From assembly GCA_027063065.1 (NCBI GenBank), contig JAMOSO010000023.1, positions 1 to 53,849 on the forward strand: DNA of 53,849 bases, in the 5' to 3' direction. Positions 42,349-51,457 of this stretch are shown one piece after another. Within the stretch, counting starts at the first letter, position 1, and the number at the start of each line of letters is the position of its first letter. This DNA is from Planctomycetota bacterium. Lineage in GTDB: Bacteria > Planctomycetota > JAMOSO01. The position numbers and the translations under genes are program-made. Below the pieces are notes generated by a model that was given only the letters and a program-made list of their open reading frames with translations, searched no databases and had not been told where the DNA came from.

Positions 42349-43442
42349 ATAATTTAGTAGATTTAAATCTGTTTGGTGGTGCCTATAAAAACACTCGTGT
42401 TTTAGTTACAGGAGATACAGGTTTTAAGGGCGCTTGGCTCGTTAAGTGGCTTGAAATGATGGGGGCAGATATATGTGGTTATGCACAAGACTATATATCT
42501 TTACCCAATCATCATAAATTGTTAAATCTAAAATATCATACTATTATAGCGGATGTTAATGATTTTGATTTTTTGTTAAAAACTATCGATGAATTTAAAC
42601 CACAAATTATTTTTCATTTAGCTGCACAAGCATTAGTAAGACAGTCTTATAAACAGCCTTTAACAACTTTTCAAACAAATATTATGGGTACAGCCAATAT
42701 TTTAGAGGCTTCTAGGCTTAGTAATTGTGTTAAGGCTGTCGTCAATATAACAAGTGATAAATGTTATCAAAACAATGAATGGGTTTGGGGTTATAAGGAA
42801 ACAGACGCTATGGGAGGCTTTGATCCTTATAGCGCTTCAAAGGGCTGTTCAGAATTAATAACATCATCTTATCGTAATGCTTTTGGTTCGGATGAATTTT
42901 TAATAGCTTCATGCAGGGCTGGAAATGTAATAGGTGGTGGGGACTGGGCAGAAGATAGATTGATTCCAGATATGATTAAAGCTTTGCAGTCTGGTAAAAC
43001 CACAATTATTAGAAGCCCACAATCTACTAGACCTTGGCAACATGTATTAGAACCATTAAGTGGTTATTTATTGGTTGGGCAAAAATTATTAGCAAGTCAA
43101 AAAAACTTTGCCGAAGGTTGGAATTTTGGACCATCTAGTTTGTCGCAAATTTCAGTGGCTAAGATTTCATCAATGCTTAAAGACTTATGGAATTTTAAAA
43201 TTGAATTTAAACCAGATTGCGATGCTCCACATGAGGCTTGCTTATTAAAATTGGATTGCGCCAAAGCCAATACTTTTTTGCATTGGTATCCTATTTGGGA
43301 TATTAACAAAACTTTGTCTGCTACGGTGCAATGGTATAAAACATATATGCAAGAAAATAAGATACTAACAGCTCAACAAATAGCTGATTATGTTGCAGAT
43401 GCTCGCAATTTAAAAATGACTTGGTGTTGCGATGAAGCTTAA
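42342..43442 (+). CDS. rfbG: CDP-glucose 4,6-dehydratase
   Basis: RfbG/DdhB converts CDP-glucose to CDP-4-keto-6-deoxyglucose. The 366-residue extended SDR has VLVTGDTGFKGAWL (Rossmann loop), FHLAAQALVRQSY, ITSDKCY, the YSASKGCSEL active-site motif, CRAGNVIGGGDWAEDR and QSTRPWQHVLEPLSGYL, which is the specific CDP-glucose dehydratase pattern. I chose the ATG at 42342, with GGA just upstream, over the GTG at 42333. It overlaps both neighbours by 7-11 nt. Confidence 0.96.
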   Translation: MVNNLVDLNLFGGAYKNTRVLVTGDTGFKGAWLVKWLEMMGADICGYAQDYISLPNHHKLLNLKYHTIIADVNDFDFLLKTIDEFKPQIIFHLAAQALVRQSYKQPLTTFQTNIMGTANILEASRLSNCVKAVVNITSDKCYQNNEWVWGYKETDAMGGFDPYSASKGCSELITSSYRNAFGSDEFLIASCRAGNVIGGGDWAEDRLIPDMIKALQSGKTTIIRSPQSTRPWQHVLEPLSGYLLVGQKLLASQKNFAEGWNFGPSSLSQISVAKISSMLKDLWNFKIEFKPDCDAPHEACLLKLDCAKANTFLHWYPIWDINKTLSATVQWYKTYMQENKILTAQQIADYVADARNLKMTWCCDEA

Positions 43443-43977
43443 TAAAACATTTTTGGAAGATGTTTTTATTTTAGAACCAGATTATTTTACAGATGAGCGA
43501 GGCGGATTTGCTAGATTGTATTGTCAACAAGAATTGTCTAAGTTTTATCCAGGACTAGAAATCAAGCAAATTAATCATTCTATTAATAGATTAGCGGGTA
43601 CAATTAGGGGGATGCATTTTCAATATCCACCCAACGATGAAATTAAATTTGTTAAATGTACCAAGGGCGCTGTATTAGATGTAGTAGTAGATATAAGAAA
43701 GGGTTCTAAAACATTTTTAAAATATTTGGCAGTAGAATTAACATCAAACAACAATAAAATGCTATGTATACCCAAGGGCGTGGCGCATGGGTTTCAAACG
43801 TTGCAAGACGATACTGAATTACTGTATTTACATTCGGCATTTTATACGCCAAATAATGAAGGTGGTTTAAACTTTGGTGATTCTAAATTAAATATTGATT
43901 GGGTTTTGCCTGTGCAAAATATTTCAGAACGTGATTTAAATTTTAAGATGTTAGAAGATTCTTTTAAGGGGATATAA
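43432..43977 (+). CDS. RmlC-like NDP-4-keto-6-deoxysugar 3,5-epimerase
   Basis: A 181-residue cupin of the dTDP-4-dehydrorhamnose 3,5-epimerase family. Marks are FTDERGGFARLY, NHSINRLAGTIRGMHFQYPP with the catalytic histidine, VLDVVVDIRKGS, IPKGVAHGFQTL and the late LNIDW segment. In this neighbourhood the substrate is most likely CDP-4-keto-6-deoxyglucose rather than dTDP sugar, and the epimerised 4-keto sugar would suit the C-methyltransferase downstream. It overlaps rfbG by 11 nt and the next ATG by one base (TAATG). Confidence 0.9.
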   Translation: MKLNKTFLEDVFILEPDYFTDERGGFARLYCQQELSKFYPGLEIKQINHSINRLAGTIRGMHFQYPPNDEIKFVKCTKGAVLDVVVDIRKGSKTFLKYLAVELTSNNNKMLCIPKGVAHGFQTLQDDTELLYLHSAFYTPNNEGGLNFGDSKLNIDWVLPVQNISERDLNFKMLEDSFKGI

Positions 43978-45194
43978 TGAGGTGTAGGTTTTGCAATAAT
44001 GACTTAAATTATGTTTTTGCAGATTTAAAAGAAGCACCTTTGTCTAATTCTTATTTAGATAAAGCAAGTTTATTGAAACAAGAAGAAAAGCTACCTTTAA
44101 AGATTTTTGTGTGTCAAAAATGTTGGTTGGTGCAAGTTGATGAAATGAAAAAGACTGAGGAAATTTTTGATAATTCTTATGCATATTTTAGTTCTATGTC
44201 ACAGTCGTGGTTGCAACATAGTCAAGAATATGTCTCGATGATAATAGATTATTTAAACCTAAATCAAGACTCGTTGGTTACAGAAATAGCCTCCAATGAC
44301 GGTTATTTATTACAATACATGCAACAAGCAGGTATACCGTGTTTTGGTATTGAGCCTACTTCAAGTACAGCCAATGTAGCTAAACAAAAAGGTATAAAAG
44401 TTGTTGAAGATTTTTTTGGTACACGTTTAGCTAATCAATTATTAGAGAGTGGCAAAGCAAGTGATTTGATTTTGGGAAATAATGTTTTAGCACACGTTCC
44501 TAATATTAAAGATTTTGTGCAAGGTTTAAAATTGTTATTAAAACCACAAGGCACTATAACTTTAGAGTTTCCTCATTTATTAAATTTAATCAAATATAAT
44601 CAATTTGATACTATATATCACGAGCATTTCTCTTATTTGTCTATATTAGCCGTTACACAAATATTTAATGCCTGTGGTTTGGATATATATAATGTCGAAA
44701 AATTGTCTACTCACGGTGGTTCTGTACGTATTTATGTATGTCATAAGAAAATCTTTGCACAAAATCCAAATGTTGCAGATATTATAGAAGAAGAAAAAAA
44801 CTTTGGTTTAAATACTTTGCAAACCTATTTAAAATTTCAAAATAAAATTGAAAAAGTAAAAAAGGATTTTTGCGATTTTTTAAATTTGCATAAAGATAAA
44901 AAAATAATTGCGTATGGAGCAGCAGCAAAGGGTAATACCTTGTTAAATTATTGTGAAGTTAAAGCAGATATCATTGATTTTGTTGTTGATAAAGCACCAT
45001 CTAAAATTAATAAATATTTGCCTGGTTCACATATCCCAATCGTAGAAGAAGAACAAATTTTAAAATTAAAACCAGATTATATTATTATTTTGCCATGGAA
45101 TATTTTTGACGAAATAACAGAACAATTAACTTATGCAAAACAATGGGGTGCTAAATTTGTATGTGCAATCCCCGAGATTAAAATTGAAGGATAA
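43977..45194 (+). CDS. NDP-4-ketosugar C-methyltransferase (NovU/TylC3/TcaB9 type)
   Basis: A 405-residue three-part SAM enzyme. An N-terminal zinc-binding domain has C3, C6, C46 and C49. The SAM-binding Rossmann core (about 85-250) has VTEIASNDGYLLQ, GNNVLAHVPN and TLEFPH, and the catalytic-type motif YHEHFSYLS (214-222) matches the Y-x-E-H motif of sugar C-3 methyltransferases. A second Rossmann-like C-terminal domain (about 308-400) has IIAYGAAAKGNTLLNY, FVVDKAP and YIIILPWN. Known relatives methylate C3 of NDP-4-keto-6-deoxyhexoses. With rfbF, rfbG and the epimerase it completes a likely CDP-3-C-methyl-6-deoxyhexose route. Note that the second domain reappears in four neighbours. Confidence 0.88.
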   Translation: MRCRFCNNDLNYVFADLKEAPLSNSYLDKASLLKQEEKLPLKIFVCQKCWLVQVDEMKKTEEIFDNSYAYFSSMSQSWLQHSQEYVSMIIDYLNLNQDSLVTEIASNDGYLLQYMQQAGIPCFGIEPTSSTANVAKQKGIKVVEDFFGTRLANQLLESGKASDLILGNNVLAHVPNIKDFVQGLKLLLKPQGTITLEFPHLLNLIKYNQFDTIYHEHFSYLSILAVTQIFNACGLDIYNVEKLSTHGGSVRIYVCHKKIFAQNPNVADIIEEEKNFGLNTLQTYLKFQNKIEKVKKDFCDFLNLHKDKKIIAYGAAAKGNTLLNYCEVKADIIDFVVDKAPSKINKYLPGSHIPIVEEEQILKLKPDYIIILPWNIFDEITEQLTYAKQWGAKFVCAIPEIKIEG

Positions 45195-45197
45195 ATT

Positions 45198-46235
45198 ATG
45201 ACAGCAAAGTATGAACCACGAATCACTTTAAAAGGTAGAACAAAGTTAGAGACGGTTATCCCTTTAGCAACCCCATTTATTATATTTGTAGACCCTTCTA
45301 GCAGTTGTAATTTTAAATGCACATTTTGCCCGACTGGCAATCCAGAAAGTTTAAAAAATACGGGCAGAGTTAATAAAATTTTAAATTTCGATTTATATAA
45401 AAAAATAGTGGATGATTTAGATCAATTTGCAGATCCTATTAAAGTTTTAAGATTGTACAAAGATGGTGAGCCGTTTTTAAACCCGCATTTAGCAGATATG
45501 GTTAAGTATGCAAAAAACTCTGGCAGAGTAGGCTTTATTGATACTACTACAAATGGTTCATTATTAACCCCAGAAAAAGTAATGCCTGTAATCGAGGCGG
45601 GTATCAATCAAATTAATATATCTTTAGACGGTATGAGTGATGAACAGTTTTTAGAATTTACACGTACTAAAGTAAATTTTAAGAAGTTTATTAAAAATAT
45701 AGAATATCTATATAAAAACAAGGGAGAGTGCAAAATATTAATTAAAACAGTCAATGAATTATTGAACGATAAAACACGTCAATTGTTTTTGGATACCTTT
45801 TCACCAATTGTCGATAAAATTTTTATCGAAAACATAGCTCCTTGTTGGCCTGATTTTGAATTAGAAAATTTAATGGATGTGGAAATTACAAAAGGCATTT
45901 ATGGGCAAGACATTAAAGAAATAGATGTATGCCCTTATGTTTTTTATCAGATTTCTATTAATGCAGACGGTAAAGCTAGTTTATGTTTTTTAGATTGGGG
46001 ACATAATTATATAGTTGGAGACACTAATACGCAAAGTTTAAAAGAAATTTGGCATTCAGATGAAATATATAATTATCAATATAAATTTCTTAAAGGTGAA
46101 CGTAAAAATGTGGAATTTTGTAAAGACTGTAGCCAATTATCACATTGTTTGCCCGATAATATAGATCCTTTTAAAGAAGACTTATTAAAAAAATTAATAG
46201 CTTCTAAACAAATGAGGCAAAACAATGAAAGCTAA
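45198..46235 (+). CDS. Radical SAM/SPASM protein, tandem paralog 1
   Basis: A 345-residue radical SAM enzyme with the [4Fe-4S] motif C37-x3-C41-x2-C44 (CNFKCTFC) and TTTNGSLL and NISLDG barrel strands. A C-terminal SPASM-type cysteine set follows: DVCPY, SLCFLDW, then FCKDCSQLSHC near residues 315-325, next to the GDTNTQSLKEIW element. SPASM proteins bind extra Fe-S clusters and modify peptides, sugars or cofactors. GAAGGA precedes the ATG. The downstream gene is a clear paralog and overlaps it by 11 nt. No RiPP precursor peptide is seen nearby, so a sugar or nucleotide-sugar substrate is more likely here. Confidence 0.88.
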   Translation: MTAKYEPRITLKGRTKLETVIPLATPFIIFVDPSSSCNFKCTFCPTGNPESLKNTGRVNKILNFDLYKKIVDDLDQFADPIKVLRLYKDGEPFLNPHLADMVKYAKNSGRVGFIDTTTNGSLLTPEKVMPVIEAGINQINISLDGMSDEQFLEFTRTKVNFKKFIKNIEYLYKNKGECKILIKTVNELLNDKTRQLFLDTFSPIVDKIFIENIAPCWPDFELENLMDVEITKGIYGQDIKEIDVCPYVFYQISINADGKASLCFLDWGHNYIVGDTNTQSLKEIWHSDEIYNYQYKFLKGERKNVEFCKDCSQLSHCLPDNIDPFKEDLLKKLIASKQMRQNNES

Positions 46236-47247
46236 AAAAGAATCTAAATTAAATTTAAAAGACAGGGTAGCATTGCAAGATGTTATCCCCATATCTACAC
46301 CATATTTGCTTTATTTAGATCCGTCTAGTGCATGTAATTTTCAATGTAAATTTTGTCCATCAGGACATAGCAATCTAGTTAAAGGTGCCAATTATAAGCG
46401 TTCTATTTTAGATTTTAATTTATTTAAAAAGATTATTGATTCTTTGGCAGAGTTTGATGAACCGATAAAAGTGATGCGGATGAATAAGATTGGTGAGCCA
46501 CTTTTAAATAAAGATATTGTCAAAATGATAAAGTACGCTAAAGATAGTGGTTATGTAAAGTATATTGATTTTGCTACTAACGGTTCTTTATTTGAGCAAT
46601 CGCTTATGGCTGATTTGGTTTCCGTTGGTTTAGATAGGTTAAATATATCTATAGAGGGCGTAGATAGTGCTCAATATAAAAACACTTGCAATGTGCAAAT
46701 AGACTTTGATGATTTAGTCGATAAAATTAAGTGGCTTTATGCGCATCGTCAAAACTGTGAAATTACAATTAAAATACCAAAAAATTATTTATCTAACCAT
46801 GATGAAGAAAAATTTTACAAATTATTTGGTGATTGTTGTGATAAAATTTTTGTAGAAAATTTATCGGCAATTTGGCCAGAATTTGATATGCAAGAATATG
46901 CAGGCATTCAAACCGCCGAAGAAAGTCAATATGGTCAAGAGTTAAAAGCCAAGGATGTGTGTACTTTTATATTTTATTCAATGGCTATAAATGCTGATGG
47001 TACTGTGAGTGCCTGCTGTCCAGATTGGGCGCAAAAATTAAAAGTAGGCGACACTAAAACTCAAAGCTTAAAAGAAATTTGGAACTCAACAGAGTTTAAT
47101 AACTTGCGGTTACAACACTTAAAATCACAACGTACTTTAAATACTGTGTGTAATGCCTGTGGACATATAAAATATTGTCAGGTAGATGATATCGATTTAT
47201 ATAAAGATAAATTATTAAATAAATTGGAACAACACATCAATGGATAA
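46225..47247 (+). CDS. Radical SAM/SPASM protein, tandem paralog 2
   Basis: A 340-residue paralog of the preceding protein, with co-linear sequence and the Fe-S cysteines at the same positions C37, C41 and C44 (CNFQCKFC). The shared start is LKDRVALQDVIPISTPYLL, and the shared end has GDTKTQSLKEIW. Its SPASM region keeps a double cysteine, ACCPDW, where paralog 1 has LCFLDW, then VCNACGHIKYC. The pair probably arose by tandem duplication and then specialised. GAGG precedes the start; its 3' end overlaps the methyltransferase gene by 8 nt. Confidence 0.88.
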   Translation: MKAKKESKLNLKDRVALQDVIPISTPYLLYLDPSSACNFQCKFCPSGHSNLVKGANYKRSILDFNLFKKIIDSLAEFDEPIKVMRMNKIGEPLLNKDIVKMIKYAKDSGYVKYIDFATNGSLFEQSLMADLVSVGLDRLNISIEGVDSAQYKNTCNVQIDFDDLVDKIKWLYAHRQNCEITIKIPKNYLSNHDEEKFYKLFGDCCDKIFVENLSAIWPEFDMQEYAGIQTAEESQYGQELKAKDVCTFIFYSMAINADGTVSACCPDWAQKLKVGDTKTQSLKEIWNSTEFNNLRLQHLKSQRTLNTVCNACGHIKYCQVDDIDLYKDKLLNKLEQHING

Positions 47248-48403
47248 TCAAAATAATAATTGTCATGCGTGTGGAATGCCTAAAACTCATTTATTTAATT
47301 GGTCATATTCTGGATTTGGAGATTCAATTTTTAATTATAAGGCCGAGTTTTATGACTGCAAACATTGTGGTTTAATATGTATTAATAATATTGATGATAT
47401 GATTTTGTCAAAATTTTATGCGGAAGAATGTAATTATTTTGCCAATGCACATTTTGATATTAATGCGAAAAAGAATATAGAAAAGTTTCAATATTATAAA
47501 AATTTATTGGTTGAAGTAGGTGTCAATAATTTACCAATTACAGATATAGGTTGTGGTCGAGGTGGCTTTATTACTTGGTTGATGCAAAACAATTGGCAGT
47601 CAAAGTGTTGTGGTGTAGATGTTGATGTAAAAAGTTTACCAGACAATACTAAAAACAGTCCAAAATTTATTAATGGTTTTGCTAAGGATTTACCTTTTGA
47701 GAATAACTCTCAAAAAGTTTTGACATACTTTCACGTCTTTGAACATATTGTAGATACAGATGCAATTTTACAAGAGGCATATAGGGTTCTTGACGAAGAT
47801 GGTATTATTGTTATCGAAGTGCCAGATGCACAAAATTATAGTAAAGAAAGTATTAATGGTGGTTTTTGGGTTAGCATTAGAGAGCATATATATCATTTTA
47901 CATTTAAATCTTTGGTTGAGTTGTTAAATAAAAATGGGTTTTCAATTTTAACAATTAAACAAGATAGATTGCCAACTCCAGAATTTGATTATCAATCTTT
48001 AATTGTTGTAGCATCAAAGCAAAAACAACAAAAGTATATTTTTAAAAATATTAAAATTGATAATTCTGGTTTTTTTATATCATCCCAAGAGGATATAAAA
48101 AATAGTGCCAATAAAATTGTTGATAGGTCTAAACAGTATGATTCGGTTGTCTTTTGGGGTGTTTCTAATCAATTATTAAGTATTTTGCCTATTTTAGAAC
48201 ATAAAATAAACTTTACACTTTGCGATGCCAGTGAGCAAAAACAAGCATTAAAATATAAAAACAAGTTAATTTTATCACCTAATGATATTGATTACTCTAA
48301 TTCTTTGCTTGTGGTATCTTCTTATTTGCATCGTCAGGCAATTAAATCTGCAGCAATTAAAATGGGTTGGGATGCTGGTTCTATAATAAACTTAGTGGAG
48401 TAA
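47240..48403 (+). CDS. Zinc-ribbon class I methyltransferase with C-terminal Rossmann-like domain
   Basis: A 387-residue protein. An N-terminal zinc ribbon has C8, C11, C40 and C43. The SAM core has ITDIGCGRGGFITWL (about 94-110), VFEHIVDTDAILQEAYRVL and IVIEVPDAQNY, typical Methyltransf_23/11. The C-terminal domain (about 295-385) starts VVFWGVSNQLLSILPIL and has a Rossmann-like rhythm. The three-part plan parallels the C-methyltransferase at 43977, but the core and the active-site region (IREHIYHFTF) are more distant, so the reaction may be O- or C-methylation. It is embedded between the radical SAM pair and the FkbM gene. Confidence 0.83.
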   Translation: MDNQNNNCHACGMPKTHLFNWSYSGFGDSIFNYKAEFYDCKHCGLICINNIDDMILSKFYAEECNYFANAHFDINAKKNIEKFQYYKNLLVEVGVNNLPITDIGCGRGGFITWLMQNNWQSKCCGVDVDVKSLPDNTKNSPKFINGFAKDLPFENNSQKVLTYFHVFEHIVDTDAILQEAYRVLDEDGIIVIEVPDAQNYSKESINGGFWVSIREHIYHFTFKSLVELLNKNGFSILTIKQDRLPTPEFDYQSLIVVASKQKQQKYIFKNIKIDNSGFFISSQEDIKNSANKIVDRSKQYDSVVFWGVSNQLLSILPILEHKINFTLCDASEQKQALKYKNKLILSPNDIDYSNSLLVVSSYLHRQAIKSAAIKMGWDAGSIINLVE

Positions 48404-48408
48404 ATAAA

Positions 48409-49518
48409 ATGGGCAATATAGATTATACATCGGTAAAAATAGACGAAATAGTAAAATCATTAGCTCCAAAAGCTAAATCTTTAGAAGATGATTTTGCCAA
48501 TGGGGTTGGCATATACGGTGCAGGTTTTTTGGGTACTTGGGCAGTAGATTATTTGCGTTCAATAGATGCAAAAATTAATTGCTTTATTGATAGAGATATC
48601 AATAAAAGTGACACATTTATTAAAAATATTAAAGTTATCACTCCAGATAAATTAAAGGAAAGTAGTGTTAAATCCATTTTTATTGCATCTCGTCATGTTG
48701 TCAAAGATGTAATAGATGATTTGGGTCAAGATAATTACAATATGATTTCCTTTGATGGTTATTTTATAGTAAAAAATTATCAACGTCTTTGTAAAATTAG
48801 AGATGGTCTATTGGAAGATGTAAAGTCTGTTGAGACATTTAATGCTATTTTATATTCAATGTTAACTAGTTCTTTGCAGAGTTGTTATGAAGTAATGGAA
48901 AAAGATATGTATTTTTCATTGCCTGAATTTAGTGGTACATTTGAAGAAACTTTTGTAGATGTGGGAGCTTTTGTTGGCGATTCGGTAGAAAGATTTATAT
49001 GGGAAAACTTAGGTACTTTTAGACATATACATGCTTTTGAACCAGGTAAACGACAATTCTTTGCTATGCAAAAAAGAGTAGAACGTCTTTCGTTAGAGTG
49101 GGCGTTTGATATGGATAAAGTCTCTTTAAATAATATTGGTTTATCTTCGCAAGAATCACAAATGAATTGTACTTTTGAGGATGACTTTCCTATACGCCAT
49201 GGATTAGTAGCTAGTGATGTTCAAGATGCAAATAAAAGTCAAAGCCTTGCTACTGTTTTAAGTTTAGATTCTTATTTAGGTGATAAAAAGGCAACATTTT
49301 TAAAAATAGATATTGAAGGTATGGAGATGGATTTTTTACGAGGAGCAGTAAAAACCATTACTGTCAATAAACCTAAGATAGCTATTTGCGTATATCATTA
49401 TCCAAGCGATTTATATGAAATTGCTGAATTTATTAAAGATTTAGTACCAGAATATAAATTTAAAATTCGTCAACATGCACCTATTTTTGGTGATTTTGTA
49501 TTATATTGTTATATATAG
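48409..49518 (+). CDS. FkbM methyltransferase with N-terminal Rossmann-like domain
   Basis: A 369-residue protein. The N-terminal part (about 24-110) is Rossmann-like: VGIYGAGFLGTWAVDYL, NCFIDRDINKSDTF, KVITPDKLKES, SIFIASRHVVKDVID. The C-terminal FkbM core has EETFVDVGAFVGDSVERF, HIHAFEPGKRQF, NNIGLSSQES and FLKIDIEGMEMDFLRGA. The N-terminal domain is equivalent in character to the C-terminal domains of the neighbouring methyltransferases, here placed in front. GGAG precedes the ATG at 48409, 5 bp after the previous stop; I rejected the longer start inside the previous gene. Confidence 0.86.
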   Translation: MGNIDYTSVKIDEIVKSLAPKAKSLEDDFANGVGIYGAGFLGTWAVDYLRSIDAKINCFIDRDINKSDTFIKNIKVITPDKLKESSVKSIFIASRHVVKDVIDDLGQDNYNMISFDGYFIVKNYQRLCKIRDGLLEDVKSVETFNAILYSMLTSSLQSCYEVMEKDMYFSLPEFSGTFEETFVDVGAFVGDSVERFIWENLGTFRHIHAFEPGKRQFFAMQKRVERLSLEWAFDMDKVSLNNIGLSSQESQMNCTFEDDFPIRHGLVASDVQDANKSQSLATVLSLDSYLGDKKATFLKIDIEGMEMDFLRGAVKTITVNKPKIAICVYHYPSDLYEIAEFIKDLVPEYKFKIRQHAPIFGDFVLYCYI

Positions 49519-49526
49519 GTATAGTT

Positions 49527-50684
49527 TTGTTTGATTATTGCCCTGTTTGTAAATCTAAAAGCTTTAAAGCGTTAGGCAAGTTAAATTTTGCTTTACCTGA
49601 CACTTATCCAATTGCTTCAAAACTTACTGTGTTACAATGTAATAAATGCGGTTTTGTAGGCAGTGATAGCTTAGCTAATAAAGATGATTATAATAATTAT
49701 TATAGACAGATAACTTATAGCTCTAACTATACAGCTTTTGATTTAGATGATGATGAGATACAATATTTGGATGAAACAATAGCAATAATACAAAAGCATA
49801 TTAATACTGATGATAAAATATTAGATATAGGTTGTGGTCTCTCGCATATTTTATCTGGTCTCAAAAATAATAAATATAAAAATTTATACGCATTAGATAT
49901 GTCAAAAGAGTGTGTTAATTACTTTAAAGACACCTATCAGATTGATGCCATAGTTGGGGCAGTAGATAATATCCCATGTAATATAAAGCCTGATTTTATT
50001 ATATTATCACATATTGTAGAGCATTTATTTGAGCTAGATAAACAATTACAATATTTGAAAGAACAATTATTAGAAGGTAAAAAAATATTTGTTGAAGTGC
50101 CAGACACGTCCAGATTTGAGGAGTTTGCTACTAACTTAGGTGAGCTTAGTTTTTTTTATTATACTCATTTATTGCATTTTGATGAGTTTCATTTGCAAAA
50201 TGTTTTTGAAGCGAATGGTTTTACCATGTTAGAAAGTGGCAAGCGAGTAAGGGTAGAAAAGTGTGTAAAAATCCCATCTATTTGGGCTGTTTTTAGCAAT
50301 GTTGATAAATATGTATTTAAGTGTAATTTTAATTTGGCAAATAAAATAGGCGTATGGTTTGATGATTTTGACTCTTATATATTTGATGATTTAGATAATT
50401 TGGTAAAAACTCAAAAACCTGTATATGTTTGGGGTATGGGTATGCATGCCCATTTTTTATTGGGTATGACTAAATTAAAAGATTGCAATATTGTGGCACT
50501 TTTAGATAAAAACCCAGATTTTAAAGGTACACATATTTGTGGTATGGAAATATTATCCAGCGATTTATTATATAATGCAACTGTAGATGATTGTGTTTTT
50601 ATTTGTGCGCAAGTTAACCAGTCTAGTATGCGATTTTATTTAACAGAAACAGTGGGTTTTAAGGGTGAAATTATAACCATATAA
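49527..50684 (+). CDS. Zinc-ribbon class I methyltransferase with C-terminal Rossmann-like domain
   Basis: About 385 residues. The N-terminal CPVC and CNKCG pairs form a zinc ribbon, then comes the SAM core KILDIGCGLSHILSGL, YALDMSKE, FIILSHIVEHLFELDKQ and IFVEVPDTS. The C-terminal domain begins VYVWGMGMHAHFLLGM and continues VALLDKNPDFKG, CGMEILSSDLL, VFICAQVN. I propose the TTG at 49527 as start: AGG sits 7 nt upstream, and no ATG occurs near the N-terminal cysteines. A further TTG at 49506 would overlap the FkbM gene by 13 nt. The plan is the same as the 47240 protein, so they are likely distant paralogs. Confidence 0.82.
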   Translation: MFDYCPVCKSKSFKALGKLNFALPDTYPIASKLTVLQCNKCGFVGSDSLANKDDYNNYYRQITYSSNYTAFDLDDDEIQYLDETIAIIQKHINTDDKILDIGCGLSHILSGLKNNKYKNLYALDMSKECVNYFKDTYQIDAIVGAVDNIPCNIKPDFIILSHIVEHLFELDKQLQYLKEQLLEGKKIFVEVPDTSRFEEFATNLGELSFFYYTHLLHFDEFHLQNVFEANGFTMLESGKRVRVEKCVKIPSIWAVFSNVDKYVFKCNFNLANKIGVWFDDFDSYIFDDLDNLVKTQKPVYVWGMGMHAHFLLGMTKLKDCNIVALLDKNPDFKGTHICGMEILSSDLLYNATVDDCVFICAQVNQSSMRFYLTETVGFKGEIITI

Positions 50685-50700
50685 TTATAAGAGGATTATT

Positions 50701-51432
50701 ATGAATGAAATACAACAGTTTAAACAAGAAGTAGCTCAAAATATTGAGTCTTTAGGTAAGGATAAAAAAAACAAAGAAAAGAGTATCGAATGGCTATGTC
50801 AAGTTAGTCAATATAATTACGCCTATAATTTTACATGGATGGGACGGCCAATTATTCAGGCTCCACAAGATTTGGTTGCCTTACAAGAAATAATTTATGA
50901 AGTTCAACCAGATTTAATTATTGAAACAGGGATTGCTCATGGTGGTTCACTCATATTTTATGCGTCTATGTTAGAGCTTATTGGCAAGGGAGAAGTTTTA
51001 GGTTTGGATATTGATATACGTAATCATAATTATGAAGAAATTATTAATCATCCGATGTACAAGCGAATAACCATGATAGAAGGTTCTAGCATAGATGAAA
51101 AAATAGCCGAAAAAGTTAAAACTTTTGCCAAGGGTAAAAAGAAAATATTAGTTAGTCTTGATTCTAATCATACCCATTCACATGTTTTAAAAGAATTACA
51201 GCTATATGCAGATTTGGTGTCTGTTGGTAGCTATTGTGTAGTGTTTGATACTTTGATTGAAGATATTCCAAAAGAGTTTTATGATGATAGAGAATGGGAG
51301 CCTAACAATAACCCAAAAACTGCTGTATGGGAGTTTTTAAAAGGGAATAAAAATTTTAAAATAGACAAGTCCATTGATTATAAAATTCAAATATCTGCTG
51401 CGCCAGATGGTTATTTAAAAAGGATACACTAG
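50701..51432 (+). CDS. CmcI-type (cephalosporin-hydroxylase family) SAM methyltransferase
   Basis: A 243-residue Rossmann-fold protein of the CmcI family, whose members in polysaccharide loci are thought to be sugar O-methyltransferases. Evidence: GRPIIQAPQDLVALQEIIYE, LIIETGIAHGGSLIFYASML (SAM loop), EVLGLDIDIR, and DSNHTHSHVLKELQLYADLVSVG with metal-binding-type D/H residues, then VVFDT. A good GAGG precedes the ATG. It is the last plus-strand gene before the convergent radical SAM gene, whose stop is 25 bp away. The antibiotic name of the family should not be read as function here. Confidence 0.85.
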   Translation: MNEIQQFKQEVAQNIESLGKDKKNKEKSIEWLCQVSQYNYAYNFTWMGRPIIQAPQDLVALQEIIYEVQPDLIIETGIAHGGSLIFYASMLELIGKGEVLGLDIDIRNHNYEEIINHPMYKRITMIEGSSIDEKIAEKVKTFAKGKKKILVSLDSNHTHSHVLKELQLYADLVSVGSYCVVFDTLIEDIPKEFYDDREWEPNNNPKTAVWEFLKGNKNFKIDKSIDYKIQISAAPDGYLKRIH

Positions 51433-51457
51433 CAATACTTTATCTGTAATAGGCTTA

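Noticed and set aside
45198-47247. RiPP maturation system based on the SPASM proteins
   Set aside because: No precursor-like small ORF, peptidase or peptide exporter is seen nearby; all neighbours are glycan genes.
50701-51432. Antibiotic (cephamycin) biosynthesis suggested by the cephalosporin-hydroxylase family name
   Set aside because: No other beta-lactam genes; this family name is routinely carried by sugar methyltransferases in polysaccharide loci.
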